The notes under the pieces were generated by a model. That model did no database searches. It saw only the letters and a list, made by a program, of their open reading frames with translations, and was not told the DNA's origin. This document shows, piece by piece, positions 34,768 to 46,041 of a stretch of DNA of 64,000 nucleotides; the stretch's first letter is position 1, and each line of letters begins with the position of its first letter. The stretch spans positions 44,622,645 through 44,686,644 of the forward strand of contig NC_057763.1 in assembly GCF_010389155.1 (NCBI RefSeq). Direction: 5' to 3'. The stretch is from Erigeron canadensis (lineage: Eukaryota > Streptophyta > Magnoliopsida > Asterales > Asteraceae). The position numbers were made by a program, and so were the translations under genes.

Positions 34768-35301
34768 CTAACGTGGTACCCACGCGTTGCAGTGGATGCA
34801 ATTGACAGAACATGCATGCAAAAGAAAGAATGGGGAAAACAATCGGTGGCTCCAATAGAGGTTTGTATGTGAATAGCTACAAAGTGATTTTTTATATGAT
34901 GGTTGCACTTTTATGGAAAGGGTATTTTGGATATTTTCCCCTGTGTAACTTTTAACAGTGTGTATTCTCTTTATTATGTAATATAGATAAAATATAAAAG
35001 TATAGATAGGAAATGATGATAAAGAATCTTTGTAGGTATACTCGTTGATGAAGATTCGGACCAAAATATACATTGGGTTTAAAATACACCAAAAGGATAT
35101 TCGCGTAATACGGTAGCGTGATGACGACAACAATAGGTTGTGGTGGTGGCAACAGTGACGACAACGAGTATAAAAGGTTATTGATGTAAAACTAATTGAA
35201 ATAAAAAGGGATGTTATAGTTATTTTAAGAGTTAAAAAATATTTATTATGAATTATTTGAGAAACAAAAAAGGAATGAGACATTTGTTTTATATAATAAC
35301 G
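34768..35301 (-). mobile_element. Helitron-like element 2 of a tandem array
   Basis: Directly abuts element 1: CTAACGTGGTACCCACGCGTTGC is the reverse 3' end, and TTTATATAATAACGA the reverse 5' end. GGTATTCGCGTAATACGG-type sequence inside also occurs at 38275-38330. Confidence 0.55.
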
Positions 35302-35533
35302 AGATATGTTATCCGGGCGTTGCTCCGGGACACATTACGTTATGTGTTGCTTCGGGACATATTACGTTATTTAAAAATGATCTTAAAGAAAAATAAGAAA
35401 AAGAAAACTCGAAAACAAAAACATAATAATTTAAGAAAGGAGTTGATAATAATAAAAAAAGTTAAAAATTGAAAGGAAAACAAAAAACGTACCAATTCAC
35501 ATGTTATTTAATTTAATTTGTGAAAATACTCTA

Positions 35534-35733
35534 TTGGGGTGTTAGCCCAGTGGTCAGGAGGTTTTCCACAAAGTGGTTTCCTCCTGGGGGTTTCAGGTTC
35601 GAATTAGCAATGCTATACCCATCCAACACATGGAGAGCATACCCTTTAGGGCATTGCCATGAGACGAATCGGCGTGGGCGCATCCGCGTGTAGGGATGTT
35701 AGCCATTTATCCGTTGTTCCCTTTCAAAAAAAA
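35534..35733 (+). repeat. tRNA-derived SINE, copy A (31-bp deletion)
   Basis: A box in TGTTAGCCCAGTGGTCAGG, B box GGTTCGAA, and A-rich 3' end TTTCAAAAAAAATAA. Truncated after the B box compared with the copy at 36069-36300. Confidence 0.65.
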
Positions 35734-36068
35734 TAATTGTGAAATACCTTTTACAAATGTTTACATTTGCTTTAAAATGAAAAAGTCGAAAATTTTGTGT
35801 ACACTTATCAATGATAATATGGTCAGTCGTATGGAAAATTTTTTTTAGAACAATGGACACTTGTGGCCCAAAAAACACAAATTCTCAAAGTCATTTAAAA
35901 TACGTTATTTAAAAATGATCTTAAAGAAAAATAAGAAAAAGAAAACTCGAAAATAAAAACATAATAATTTAAGAAAGGAGTTGATAAAAATAAAAAAAGT
36001 TAGAAATTGAAAGGAAAACAAAAAACGTACCAATTCACATGTTATTTAATTTAATTTGTGAAATACAC

Positions 36069-36300
36069 CATTGGGGTGTTAGTCCAGTAGTCAGGGGGTT
36101 TTCCACAAAGTGGTTTTCTCCTAGGGGTTTCAGGTTCGAATCCTGCCACATGCAAATGTGGTGAGGGAGCCTTAGCAATGTTATATCCATCTAACACATG
36201 GGAAGCAAACCCTTTAGGGCATTGCCAGGAGATGAACCGGCGTGGGCGCATCCGCGTAGGGGATGTTAGCCATTTATCCGTTGCTGCCTTTCAAAAAAAA
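36069..36300 (+). repeat. tRNA-derived SINE, copy B
   Basis: TGTTAGTCCAGTAGTCAGG (A box) and CAGGTTCGAATCCTGCC (B box) in tRNA-like spacing, with an A-rich tail. Not a functional tRNA: no acceptor stem pairing. Confidence 0.7.
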
Positions 36301-36542
36301 TATTTGTGAAATACCTTTTACAAATGTTTACATTTGCTTTAAAATGAAAAAGTCGAAAATTTTGTATATACTTATCAATGATATAATATGGTCAGCCGTA
36401 TGGAAAATTTTTTTTATAACAATGGACACTTGTAGCCCAAAAAACACAAATTCTCAAAGTCATTTAAAACAGCCCAAATATTACAAACAGCCTGTTACTG
36501 TAGTTTGCACGCAAAAAAAATACATTTCTTTTTAATATATAC

Positions 36543-37202
36543 AAGATATGTCACCCGGGCGTTGCCCCGGGAAACATACAATCGCATGTAAACGTTATAG
36601 TTTTTTTCAAAAACAAACTGAATTGACGTTGACCTATTTTTCCCAAAAAAATAAAAATAAATGTATAGGTCATTGTCTTAATGACACAAGAAGATATTTG
36701 ACTTTATATCTTGCTTATAAAGGAAATCTAAAATTTGATTTTTAATATTGAATTTAAAGTTTAAATATTGATTTTAAGTTTCAACAATGTACAAGTTCTA
36801 ATGCATGATGTACTATACATCACAACCACATTACATCAATAATTTCTACTACAAATTTCAAAGTGATGGGTAGATATATATTGGTTAATAAAAAATAAGC
36901 ATTAATGTTTGATATTAATCTAATGTTAGAATTAAATCTTATATTATAAGATGACCATATATGAAAAATATGTATGCAGGCACGCAACAATTACATCCGA
37001 ACAAAACATTTTAATGACATAAGCGACATAAAATCTGATCAAATGGAACACACACAAAAGTTTACGGTAACTTTTCATATGTATGGGCCTACTCACGAAA
37101 GAAGACACATGCAAGGCACAAAATGTAAATCATGCAGGTCAAAAGCCCACACTGTAGTTTGCACACATATCGGTAGTTTTCTTTTTAATTATATATATTA
37201 TA
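36543..37202 (-). mobile_element. Helitron-like element 4 of a tandem array
   Basis: Reverse 3' end GATATGTCACCCGGGCGTTGC with a CCCGGGCGTTGCCCCGGG hairpin. The reverse 5' end TGTAGTTTGCACACATATCG...TTTTAATTATATATTA resembles the same end of element 3 (TGTAGTTTGCACGCAAAA). Confidence 0.6.
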
Positions 37203-37295
37203 ATATAAAAGTATAAAAATTATGAGTTTTTATTTCATATGAAATGTGAGTTATATCTCAAAGGTTTGATATATTTGTATGTGTTATGTGTACTT

Positions 37296-37590
37296 CTCAT
37301 TATAGCTCAATGGTTAGAACATCAAGTTTACATGTTGGAGGTCTCGAGTTCGAGACATGTGAAAGATATTTTTAGGAATTTCACCAATAGAGTCCTCCAG
37401 GGAAGCATGTTTGAATCATGCAGGGGGACATGGTTTTATCTCAATTAAATGTCGTGTCTTCGGACGGTTTAGTTGGGAGTTTTTCCTCCTACTAGGTATT
37501 AAGGGTGAGGGGTTCTATAGCACAGACCGGATTAAGACAACGTAAGCTAGATCTCCTGTTGCGAGCAAATGATCCATATCTTTCAAAATA
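37296..37590 (+). repeat. tRNA-derived SINE, second family
   Basis: A box TATAGCTCAATGGTTAGAAC (37301-37320), B box GGTCTCGAGTTCGAGAC (37340-37356), and a 3' region CAGACCGGATTAAGACAACG shared with 39255-39520. Ends in TTTCAAAATA(TA)n. Confidence 0.65.
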
Positions 37591-37608
37591 TATATATATA
37601 TATATATA

Positions 37609-37846
37609 TATTATAAAAGAATAATCAATGTTGAAAGTTATATGGAGAAATATGTAAAATACCTTTAATGTTTATATTACATTATCAATCTTTTATCTTT
37701 TAAATATCTTCATCAACCCTTTACATCAATTACTTATACATCAGTTATCAACACCATTCGACGCTGCCTTTACCACCAACAGTCAACCCCCATCACCACA
37801 CCGTCACCACCACGAACACTGTCGCATTACGCGGATATTGTGCTAG
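37609..37846 (+). mobile_element. Helitron-like short element
   Basis: 3' end CATTACGCGGATATTGTGCTAG on the plus strand, preceded by CACCGTCACCACCACG. The 5' end is lost in an (AT)n run, so the start is approximate. Confidence 0.45.
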
Positions 37847-37849
37847 CAT

Positions 37850-39250
37850 ATGAATTATGTTATACCCTATCATTCAGACATGACCTATAATAAAGTTTTT
37901 ACTTATGACTATAAGTTGTAAGTTGTAACTATAGATAATTCTATAGATAATTTTATATTATCTTGAAGATAAATAACCTTTTTAGCGTAAATCAACATAA
38001 AAATGATATTAAAAAATAAATAGAAAACAATTGTTTTACCTTTTATATGAAAAGCTCAAAATGCAAATGGAAATTAACTACTTAACAGTCTTTTAATGTT
38101 CCTTTTTCAATAAAAACTATAATAATAAATGTCATCCAAGTATTAAGAGAATTTGATTAAAATTAATAATAAAAATAATACATAAAAAAAATCGTATGTA
38201 TTAGAAAATGTCATATAAGACAACACCATTTAATATGTTTATATAAAAATAAATAATAGTTTTATAGTTAAAGGGGTATTCGCGTAATGCAACAACAGGT
38301 GATGGTGGCGGTGATAGCAACTGTAGGAGTGTGATTATATTAATGTAAAAGTAGTTGATTTAAAATGGGGGTTTGTAAGGGTTGAGGGTGTATATACTAA
38401 ATAATTTCAGAATATTATATATATAACTTTTAGTATATTGGATCGTTATTTGAGAAAAAGAATGTATGTTTGTTTTATAAAAAAGTAAAGTCGCATATAT
38501 ATGTGAACGTGAGAAGAGAAGAGTCAAAATTTCATCTTTTGAATTTTATAATATACTTCAACTTATTATACTAATTTAATTGATTAGCTAATTACTTTCG
38601 TTTACTAATTTCTTGTTAGAACATTTTCGTTTACTAATGTTTATGTTGATGATTAAAGAGATACAAAGTATTTAATGGTGTTAAATGTTTGTCATCATTA
38701 TTAGAATGTTAGTTGTAATAGAAAGCTCCATAATTTGTAAAGTTGAAAGTTGAGAACTCAAACTTAATTCTTAACTTCTGATTGAAACTTTTTCGATATC
38801 CCATTTTGTATAAAGAACAGCCGAACGGGAATATTTACATGTGACTGAAATTCTTCAAAATAGGATATAAAGTTAACGTTTAGATTTATGCTTAAGATGT
38901 TAGGGTCTTTTATGTTGCTGTTATACAATTAAGATTGGGTATAAAACTCCACATATTTTGTTTTTTTAATCCATAAAAAATATAGGAGCCAAGCATTTAT
39001 ATGTTTATATTAAAAAAAATAGCATGTGAAGGGTTTATATACTTAAACTTGAATGCCTAATAGACACATATTATTTTCTCTATGTTTAATTATTAATATA
39101 TGAATAAACCAACAGTGTCCCTTCAAACATACTTTCGAAAGCCTATGAGATTCGATGCATTTATAATGGCAGTTTTGAAGTAAATGAACAGAAATATTTG
39201 GTAGCTAGTTGAAAGATATGTGCGAGATGAAATTAATTATCGAATGTTTG
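37850..39250. other. Repeat-derived intergenic DNA
   Basis: 38270-38450 repeats part of Helitron-like element 2 (GGTATTCGCGTAATGC, GATGGTGGCGGTGATAG). Nothing else recognised. Confidence 0.35.
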
Positions 39251-39254
39251 TTTT

Positions 39255-39520
39255 GGAATTTTAGCTTAATGGTTGTAAGACCATCTCTCGTCTTGTATGA
39301 GTTCTTGTAAGCCTTAGACATAGAAATTAAGTCTCTTTGTGAGGGTTTTGGTTTAAGTCTGAATGAGTAAGGTTTACCCCTATTAATTGTCATGTCTTCA
39401 GACGGATTAGTAGAGATTTTCAATCTACTTCAAGGGAGCTCTCTAGCGCAGACCCAGTTAAAACAACGTATGATAGAATCATGTTGTCGAATAGATAAAT
39501 CTACTTTTCAAAAAATAATA
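39255..39520 (+). repeat. tRNA-derived SINE, diverged copy
   Basis: TTAGCTTAATGGTTGTAAG (A-box-like) and a 3' section TCTTCAGACGGATTAGT...CAGACCCAGTTAAAACAACG parallel to 37296-37590. B box degraded. Confidence 0.5.
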
Positions 39521-40499
39521 ATAATAAGTTATCGAATGCTCTGTAATATATATCAAGCCAAATTCAATCATGTCGGAATATGCAAAAATAAAAAATAATA
39601 AAATAATAAAATTGGAGGAGGATCATGCAGGAATACGACTTCCAAGTTCCAACTCTTGTCTAAAGCATGCATTCTTACTCGTCCAACCTTTCAAATCTAT
39701 TAAAGTACATGTACATCAATGTTTGTGTTTTTTCGTGTTTTTGTTATTAACTAAGAATGTGTTTGTCATAAGTTATTACTCTTATAAAATTTGTTTGGGG
39801 TTGCAATAAAAACATCACGGAATAAAAACTGGTGGCTAATTTGTTGATAAGTTTTTCTTATGTCTCGCGTTTCCTGTAATTAGCATACAATTTGTTTCAA
39901 ACTTTTAGCAACTTTAGCAGTTAAACTTCTGAGAAGAATCTAGGTCGTATTTAGTGTATATTGATCACTAGGAGCTTTGCTAGTTGATCGTTTTGTATAT
40001 AATATATCATATTCTAGTCATTCAAAAAAAAGATGAGAAGAAAAAGAGAAGAAATTTATTCCATCGCTCTCGACTACTAAACACCTCGCCTATATATATA
40101 GAGAGTCCCTTTCATGGGAAGTTATGTCATTTTCTTGAGAAGAAAACATGTATCACCCCCAATCACTTTCCTAAAAATTCAGTGTTAAACTGTTATGCCT
40201 TACCATCTGGTAATTGCCAACGAGTCTCTACCTAAACCATAATCAACCTTCTAGACATAGTTAGGACCCTAGCTACGATTTGGTGATAAAACAATTATTA
40301 AGCTTTTTTCTTATGATTACTTTCTAATGATGTTTGTATGTTAGTAATAGAAAATGGTAAAGAAAAAAATAAACATGCCAATACTAAACAGTAAACACCA
40401 ATATTAGAAAATGTGAGAGATCGATCACTACTTGACCACTTGACCCAATGTGAAAATGCTACGTGTGACAATAGAAAGAATATTGTTATACCATTAAAA

Positions 40500-40656
40500 A
40501 AAAAAAAAAGTTTGTATGTAATGTTTCTTTCTAACAATAATTATTTTTTCACTTATTTCTCATTGTTGTATCAATTTTTTTTCATAGACACAATCCTATT
40601 AACAGTAAGGCCCACCACATCGTTTCAACACGACCATTGCACGGATACTGTGCTAG
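40500..40656 (+). mobile_element. Helitron-like 3' end
   Basis: CACGACCATTGCACGGATACTGTGCTAG closely matches the 3' end at 37820-37846 in layout. The left limit is not determined; a (TA/AAT)-rich stretch precedes it. Confidence 0.4.
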
Positions 40657-40659
40657 TTA

Positions 40660-42215
40660 AAAATAAGAGATCGAGAGTGAGAGGTCAAGGATAAAAGATA
40701 AAAACAATGCAAATTTTACGAAATTTAAAGAACATTACAATAAGAGTCATTAATCTATTTTATCTATACAGTAACAACCTCTTACTTTTTTAAAAAAAAA
40801 TATACCGGACTACTTAAATTATTCCTATCATTTATTAATTAACTTAAATATGTCTATCTAATGTACATATATTACTTTTAATGGAAAAATATTTACAATT
40901 TACATTTTTCAACCCAATATATTAGCTACCCTTATTTTACATTAATAATATCGCCGTTAATTCAAACCACCGCAGTCGCCATTACCTGTGCCGCCGCTAC
41001 TACCGTCACCCGCCGTTGTTATTCCCGTCGTTGTCGTCGTCATCACCACCCCTTGCTGCCACCTCATTCCGCCACTGACAACACAAATCATTTATTGTAC
41101 GGACATGCATATGATAAAAAAAAATAAAAATAGATAGTCATCCTTATGAATACACATACTTTTACGTACTCAAACACGTCTTTAGATAAAATAGAGTAGT
41201 AACTACTAACTAACTCAAAAAGCGTTTTGAAGTAACTAAATCAAAATCAAATTTTAATAACAAAAAGCATTGATTGGTAAAAAGGCATTAAAACTCTGAA
41301 CAAACGTTTCGCATAAGAAGAATGAATGAAAAAGGAAACTTGATTTCATATTTTAATAGTAAATATAGTATATTCAAAGAAATCAGCAACCGACTCTGTT
41401 GTTTGAAATACCCAGAAAATGTACCTGTAAAGTTTTTCTTTCATTTTTCACTAAAGGTACAAATTACAAAAAACAGAAGGCTAAAAAGTTATCACGTTAA
41501 CTTGAAATAAATATCCATAACCAAAAAAAAAAAAACAAAAAAAACTTGTCAATTCACTTTTTGTTTATAAAAGTTTTAACAATTATTATAACTATGTAAC
41601 ATAATGTTTTTATTAAATAGATTAATTTATACCCTAATACCCTTATCAAAACATTAGTTGTTTATACAAATTTTAAGTTTATTAGGGGGGTTTTCTAGAG
41701 TCCTGGATTTTATCTCAAGAATACGTGGTTCGAACACCGCATACTGTTCAATTGAATGTTATTGTGGTGTTTCGAATTCTAAATACTAACTCGTTAAAAA
41801 AAGAAAAAGAAATTTCTCGGTTATGATAATATACTAATAATGGGCTTATTCCAAAATTTCAAAAACTAAGGCATAAAACCATTCTTTTTAAGACCAACTT
41901 TAACGCAACTCATAACCCCAACGTATTCCCTCAAATACGTTGACTTGTCGGCACAGAACGTTAAAGCAGTTATTTTTTTTTATCAGTATCTTGCCAACAC
42001 ATAACCAATTTTTATATACCGTGTGTTAGATAATTCAATATCGATGATCGCTAAAGTTGGTTGTCGGTCATAATCGTCAGTTGCCGGTCATCGTCTCTCT
42101 AATTAAAGTATAAAGCATATAAAAAAGGACATTTACATAGTAAGAAAATCATGTTTATACTCTTTATGACAATTGTATATTGTTAATTTGTTATAAACAA
42201 CTAAAACTTTAAAGA
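40660..42215. other. Intergenic with Helitron-like debris
   Basis: 40940-41080 is rich in CCGCCG and CGTCGTTGTCGTCGTCATC blocks similar to Helitron interiors. A B-box-like GTGGTTCGAACACCGC lies near 41727. No gene. Confidence 0.35.
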
Positions 42216-42223
42216 AACACTTA

Positions 42224-42472
42224 TGCTATGTTCTTGAGTTTTTTTAAGAGATTAGAAAAGAAAGGAATCCAAATAATTTTAAAACAATTTGTGTTCTTGA
42301 GTTTTTTTTAAGGATGGAAGAGAAATGAAATGATAGGAAGTGGAGTGATAATCTAGTTGATTTTGTTTCCTAAATCTTCTTCCCACTTTTGGGATGGTTT
42401 GAAAGGATTCAATATCTTCTAATCTCATCTTATCACTTCTTTTCTTTTAATAAGCAACTCAAAAACATAGCA
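42224..42472. mobile_element. MITE, 'TTCTTGAGTTTTTT' family (249 bp)
   Basis: Ends TGCTATGTTCTTGAGTT and AACTCAAAAACATAGCA are inverted with one mismatch, flanked by TTA on both sides (42221-42223; 42473-42475). A 3-bp TWA target is the PIF/Harbinger habit. Other copies: 1868-2125 and about 29800-30110. Confidence 0.7.
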
Positions 42473-42615
42473 TTAGACGGTTTAAATTTCTGGTTGTGAT
42501 CCTATGGGTTTTTACTGAAATGGATCAACTGGACCATTGGGCCGCTTGGGCTCCGACCATTGGAGCATTAGTTCACCCTGACGAAGTTCTGTGTTTCGCT
42601 ATATATAGGTGATTC

Positions 42616-42617
<2 letters not shown>

Positions 42618-42710
<93 letters not shown>
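42618..42710. repeat. (TAA)n microsatellite, about 31 units
   Basis: Uninterrupted TAA/AAT array of about 93 bp. Likely polymorphic in length between individuals. Confidence 0.95.
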
Positions 42711-42714
<4 letters not shown>

Positions 42715-43399
42715 TATCATTGAAAAAACAATGAAACATCACGTTTATGGCATTAAAGTATAGTATATATAAATGTGTTGACAAAAGCTGGATTCTTCCT
42801 ATCCGAGTTCTAATGTTACACCAAATAAAACTACAATCAAGTAAGTTAATCCCATAATATTCACACAGAACATATTTATGTAGCTTAAAACAGATTGGAA
42901 GAAAGTGGGAGGGATAAATACTTTTGACGATTTAGTATCTTTACTTTTATGAGTAGTGATTATATATCGCATAAAAACATGTAAAATGTGACTATAAAGG
43001 ATACATTAGGTGATTAGGAAATGAAGTATCGAAAATTCAAAATCAAAAGAAAATACAGATAAAGGCGTTTGATTCTATCTCAAACGCCATATAGGTCATG
43101 TTATCTAGTAAGAACGGCATTTTTAAGTATTATTTGGCATCGTGCTTATTTCAGTCAAAAATTACCTAAGATAATTTTATAAAATATTTTAGACAACTCA
43201 ATAACCGAAGATTTGTAAGTGGGTTTTGGTGTTCAAGGTTCTTAAATTAAAAGGAAAGTTTTCTTAACAAAAATAATTAAAACTAAGAGTTTTGACTAAA
43301 AAGAGTTTTGAAAAAGACTTTGAGACAGAAATACTTGGAGCATTTAAAAAAATTGTTGAAGATAAAGTATTGTAAATTAACGCTATGATCTTAAAGAAA

Positions 43400-43930
43400 A
43401 AATGTAAAAGATAATGACACCAGAATTTTGTTGACGAGGAAAAACCCTTGATCCAGTTAAGTGATCTTACGTAAAAAACCCCGAGAGGATTCAATCGACC
43501 CTTCCTTAGTTCTTTTATTATTTTGGTTGATTACAATACAATGAGGGTGAGAGTGATTTGATCGAGCTAATGAACGAAAAAGAAATTAAGTATGTAGTGA
43601 ATAAGTGTGTCGGAGTACAAGTGTGTGTGAGTAGTTAACCTAATCTCGATCAATCACCTCTTATTTATAATGTAAATTCCTAACTAACTATCCGAAATAT
43701 CTGGGATCTTTCGTGTGATAATATTTAACGTGTTGAGGTTGAAAAGTGGACGTTGAGTCTTCATTGACACGTTTATTCTTCGAGTTCGTTGCGATTTCCT
43801 CGGGATAGCACGTTTATTTTCTTGCTCAATAAGCTGAATGAATGTAGACATTTATTTCCGACCGTTGGCTAATTCCTTAATATCCTGGATAATGATCCTT
43901 AGTTTAGGATCCTGCAAAACATAAAAAGTA
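43400..43930. repeat. Possible retrotransposon LTR fragment (reverse)
   Basis: ATGACACCAGAATTTTGTTGACGAGGAAAAACCC and GTAAAAAACCCCGAGAGG recall reverse-oriented Copia LTR ends. No TG...CA limits or target duplication could be fixed. Confidence 0.3.
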
Positions 43931-44996
43931 TTATCGTGTACAACAAAAACTTATCTTAATAATATCTTTATTTAGGATCATAGTTATAGAAAATATGACC
44001 CTAAACAGTGCTCATTAACCAAAATTAGAGAAACAAGAGATTGGCAAATTCTTCGAAAATGACAATATAAACAAATTTTGTGTCATAAAACCGCAAACGA
44101 AATGGTTTCTTATCTCAATCAATGTCATAATCTATTTCAGGTCAGTGACAGGTTGGCTTTTTAACAAGAAATTATGGAAGGTCGGTGATGGATTAAATTT
44201 CTTTAATAAGAAATTACGAAGAACTAAACTTAATAATGTTTATTTTCAACCAACGGACTTGTAACCCAACCATAAGTAGTTACAAGTTCTAACTTATTAC
44301 TTAATTGATCGTTATTAAAAGTAAAATATATTATCGTGTTAAATTTCGGTATAATATATGTGACAGAGATTGAAAAATAGTAAAATAGGTGGATGATAAG
44401 GATATGATGTATAGATGAGTAAAGATATATGCAAAGTTGCGGATGTTCAATCTGTAAATTTATATGATTATATATCTATATTCAACAAACGAAATTGATA
44501 AATCAATTGAAAATGTTAGACAAATAAATTGAATATGTTTAATGAAATTGTGTCATAACTACAATTTTGTTTAAATATCAAAATATATCATGCGATACTT
44601 AACCAAGACTCATAATATTTTGTTTATTTATGAATTACTTTTAGTTTTGTATGAACTTAGTGAAGAAAAGAAAAGCTTTAAATAAAATACCATTAAGTGG
44701 GAACATTAAGCTAACTGATTACTGACATACGGAGTAATAAAGTAGAATGACATATATATTGCCTTGAAAATTAACTTCATTTGGATAATGCATGATTGGC
44801 TTTAATATATCAGGGTATAGCATCGTTTCATAAGTGACAATGTTGAGCTGCAAGAACATCAGATGTTATTTTACAAGAAAAACAAGTCTATATATATCTA
44901 TCAAGAGAAGCCTATATTGTGTGGATGTTAACGAAATTCGAGTGGGTTAGTGGAAAAAAAAGACAATACGACATTGACTTTGACAATAACACATAA
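43931..44996. other. Intergenic, nothing recognised
   Basis: AT-rich DNA without coding signals or clear repeats. Confidence 0.4.
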
Positions 44997-45005
44997 TATA
45001 TTAAA

Positions 45006-45159
45006 GGGGTTTGCTAAATACAACTTTAGGGCTGTGTTTAAGGTGCATAAATTGTTTGTACATTTATCATGAAAATCAGGGGGCGGACTTTTAATATAGA
45101 AGGTACAAGTTTTTTATGCACGTTAAATACAGCCCTTAGAGTTGTATTTAGCATTTCCC
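45006..45159. mobile_element. Mutator-type MITE, copy 1 (154 bp)
   Basis: Fold-back: GGGGTTTGCTAAATACAACT at the left and its complement-like AGTTGTATTTAGCATTTCCC at the right. Flanked by a perfect 9-bp duplication TATATTAAA (44997-45005; 45160-45168). Confidence 0.8.
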
Positions 45160-45169
45160 TATATTAAAA

Positions 45170-45326
45170 AGGTTTTACTAAATAAAGCCTTAAGAGCTTT
45201 CGTTAAGGTGCATTAATTAGTTGTACACTTACCATAAAATTTAGGGGCCAACAATTAATATGAAAATGTATAACCTTTTTATGCACGTTAAGTAAAGCCC
45301 TAAGGGCTTCATTTTTTACATTTTCC
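45170..45326. mobile_element. Mutator-type MITE, copy 2, back to back with copy 1 (157 bp)
   Basis: Same family (AGGTTTTACTAAATAAAGCC ... TTTTTTACATTTTCC; shared inner TATGCACGTTAA). Flanked by ATATTAAAA at 45161-45169 and 45327-45335, so it entered the target-site duplication of its neighbour or the reverse. Confidence 0.75.
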
Positions 45327-45335
45327 ATATTAAAA

Positions 45336-45827
45336 TTATAATTGATCAATTGTTCTAAAAAGTTGCCATCGGAGCCAAAAAAAAGGATCATTGAGTAGAT
45401 TCACCACGGCAACTTATTCTTGGCAAAAATTGACTAAATGGTGACTTCTGATCTTCACTTTTAATACAAACGCCAACAATACCAATTTATTATTCGGATC
45501 TTGATACCGAAGTCTACGACTACCAAAATACCAACTTTCCTAACATACACACAACAAACTTATGTGCCAAAAATAAGGAAACTTGTATTTATCAGGGGAA
45601 AAAAAGTAGCTACTCAATTATTTAATTTATCTTTTAAACAAAGAATTTACCGTCAATTATTTTTGTTAATTGTTTATTTACCATATCCATTCGATATCCT
45701 GTACTACTATTTTAAATTATCTAATCACAACAACCTTAAATAATAATTTAATTTTATTAAAACATTGAAATGCTAAATAGGAAACAAAATAAAAAGCCTT
45801 TTGACACATAATTCGGCATTGATTGTC
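45336..45827. other. Upstream region of the INT2-like gene
   Basis: Probable promoter; AT-rich, no further element named. Confidence 0.4.
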
Positions 45828-45835
45828 TATAAATA
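45828..45835 (+). promoter_or_regulatory. TATA box of inositol transporter gene
   Basis: TCTATAAATACCC about 207 bp before the start codon, followed by a CT-rich stretch (CTCTCCATTTTC, TCTCATTCTC) typical of plant transcription starts. Leader of roughly 180 nt inferred. Confidence 0.6.
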
Positions 45836-46041
45836 CCCACTAGCCTCTCCATTTTCGGCACTCGTCTCATTCTCATAAGTTTTTTTATATTTTCTCTCTA
45901 CTTATTAACTTCTTATAAATTCCAATAAGTTGTTTATATACTACTACTATATACTATAATAATATATAGTAATTGTTTGTTACATAAAATAATAATAATA
46001 ATCATATTGGTGTAGTCGTCTAATAATTAGATAAGTGTCCA

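Larger units (their letters stand above)
35365..36468. repeat. Tandem duplication of about 535 bp
   Basis: Copy A 35365-35899 and copy B 35900-36468 share the order ACGTTATTTAAAAATGATC ... SINE ... AACAATGGACACTTGT.GCCC ... TCTCAAAGTCATTTAAAA with few differences. Copy A lacks 31 bp just after the SINE B box that copy B keeps. Confidence 0.85.
35302..36542 (-). mobile_element. Helitron-like element 3, with internal tandem duplication
   Basis: Reverse 3' end ATATGTTATCCGGGCGTTGC with a CCGGGCGTTGCTCCGGG hairpin; reverse 5' end near CTTTTTAATATATACAAGA. The interior is a duplicated block of about 535 bp that carries a SINE (35365-36468). Confidence 0.6.

Noticed and set aside
35534..36300. Possible tRNA genes with A and B boxes
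   Set aside because: No cloverleaf or acceptor stem, A-rich tails and repeated copies: SINEs, not tRNA genes.
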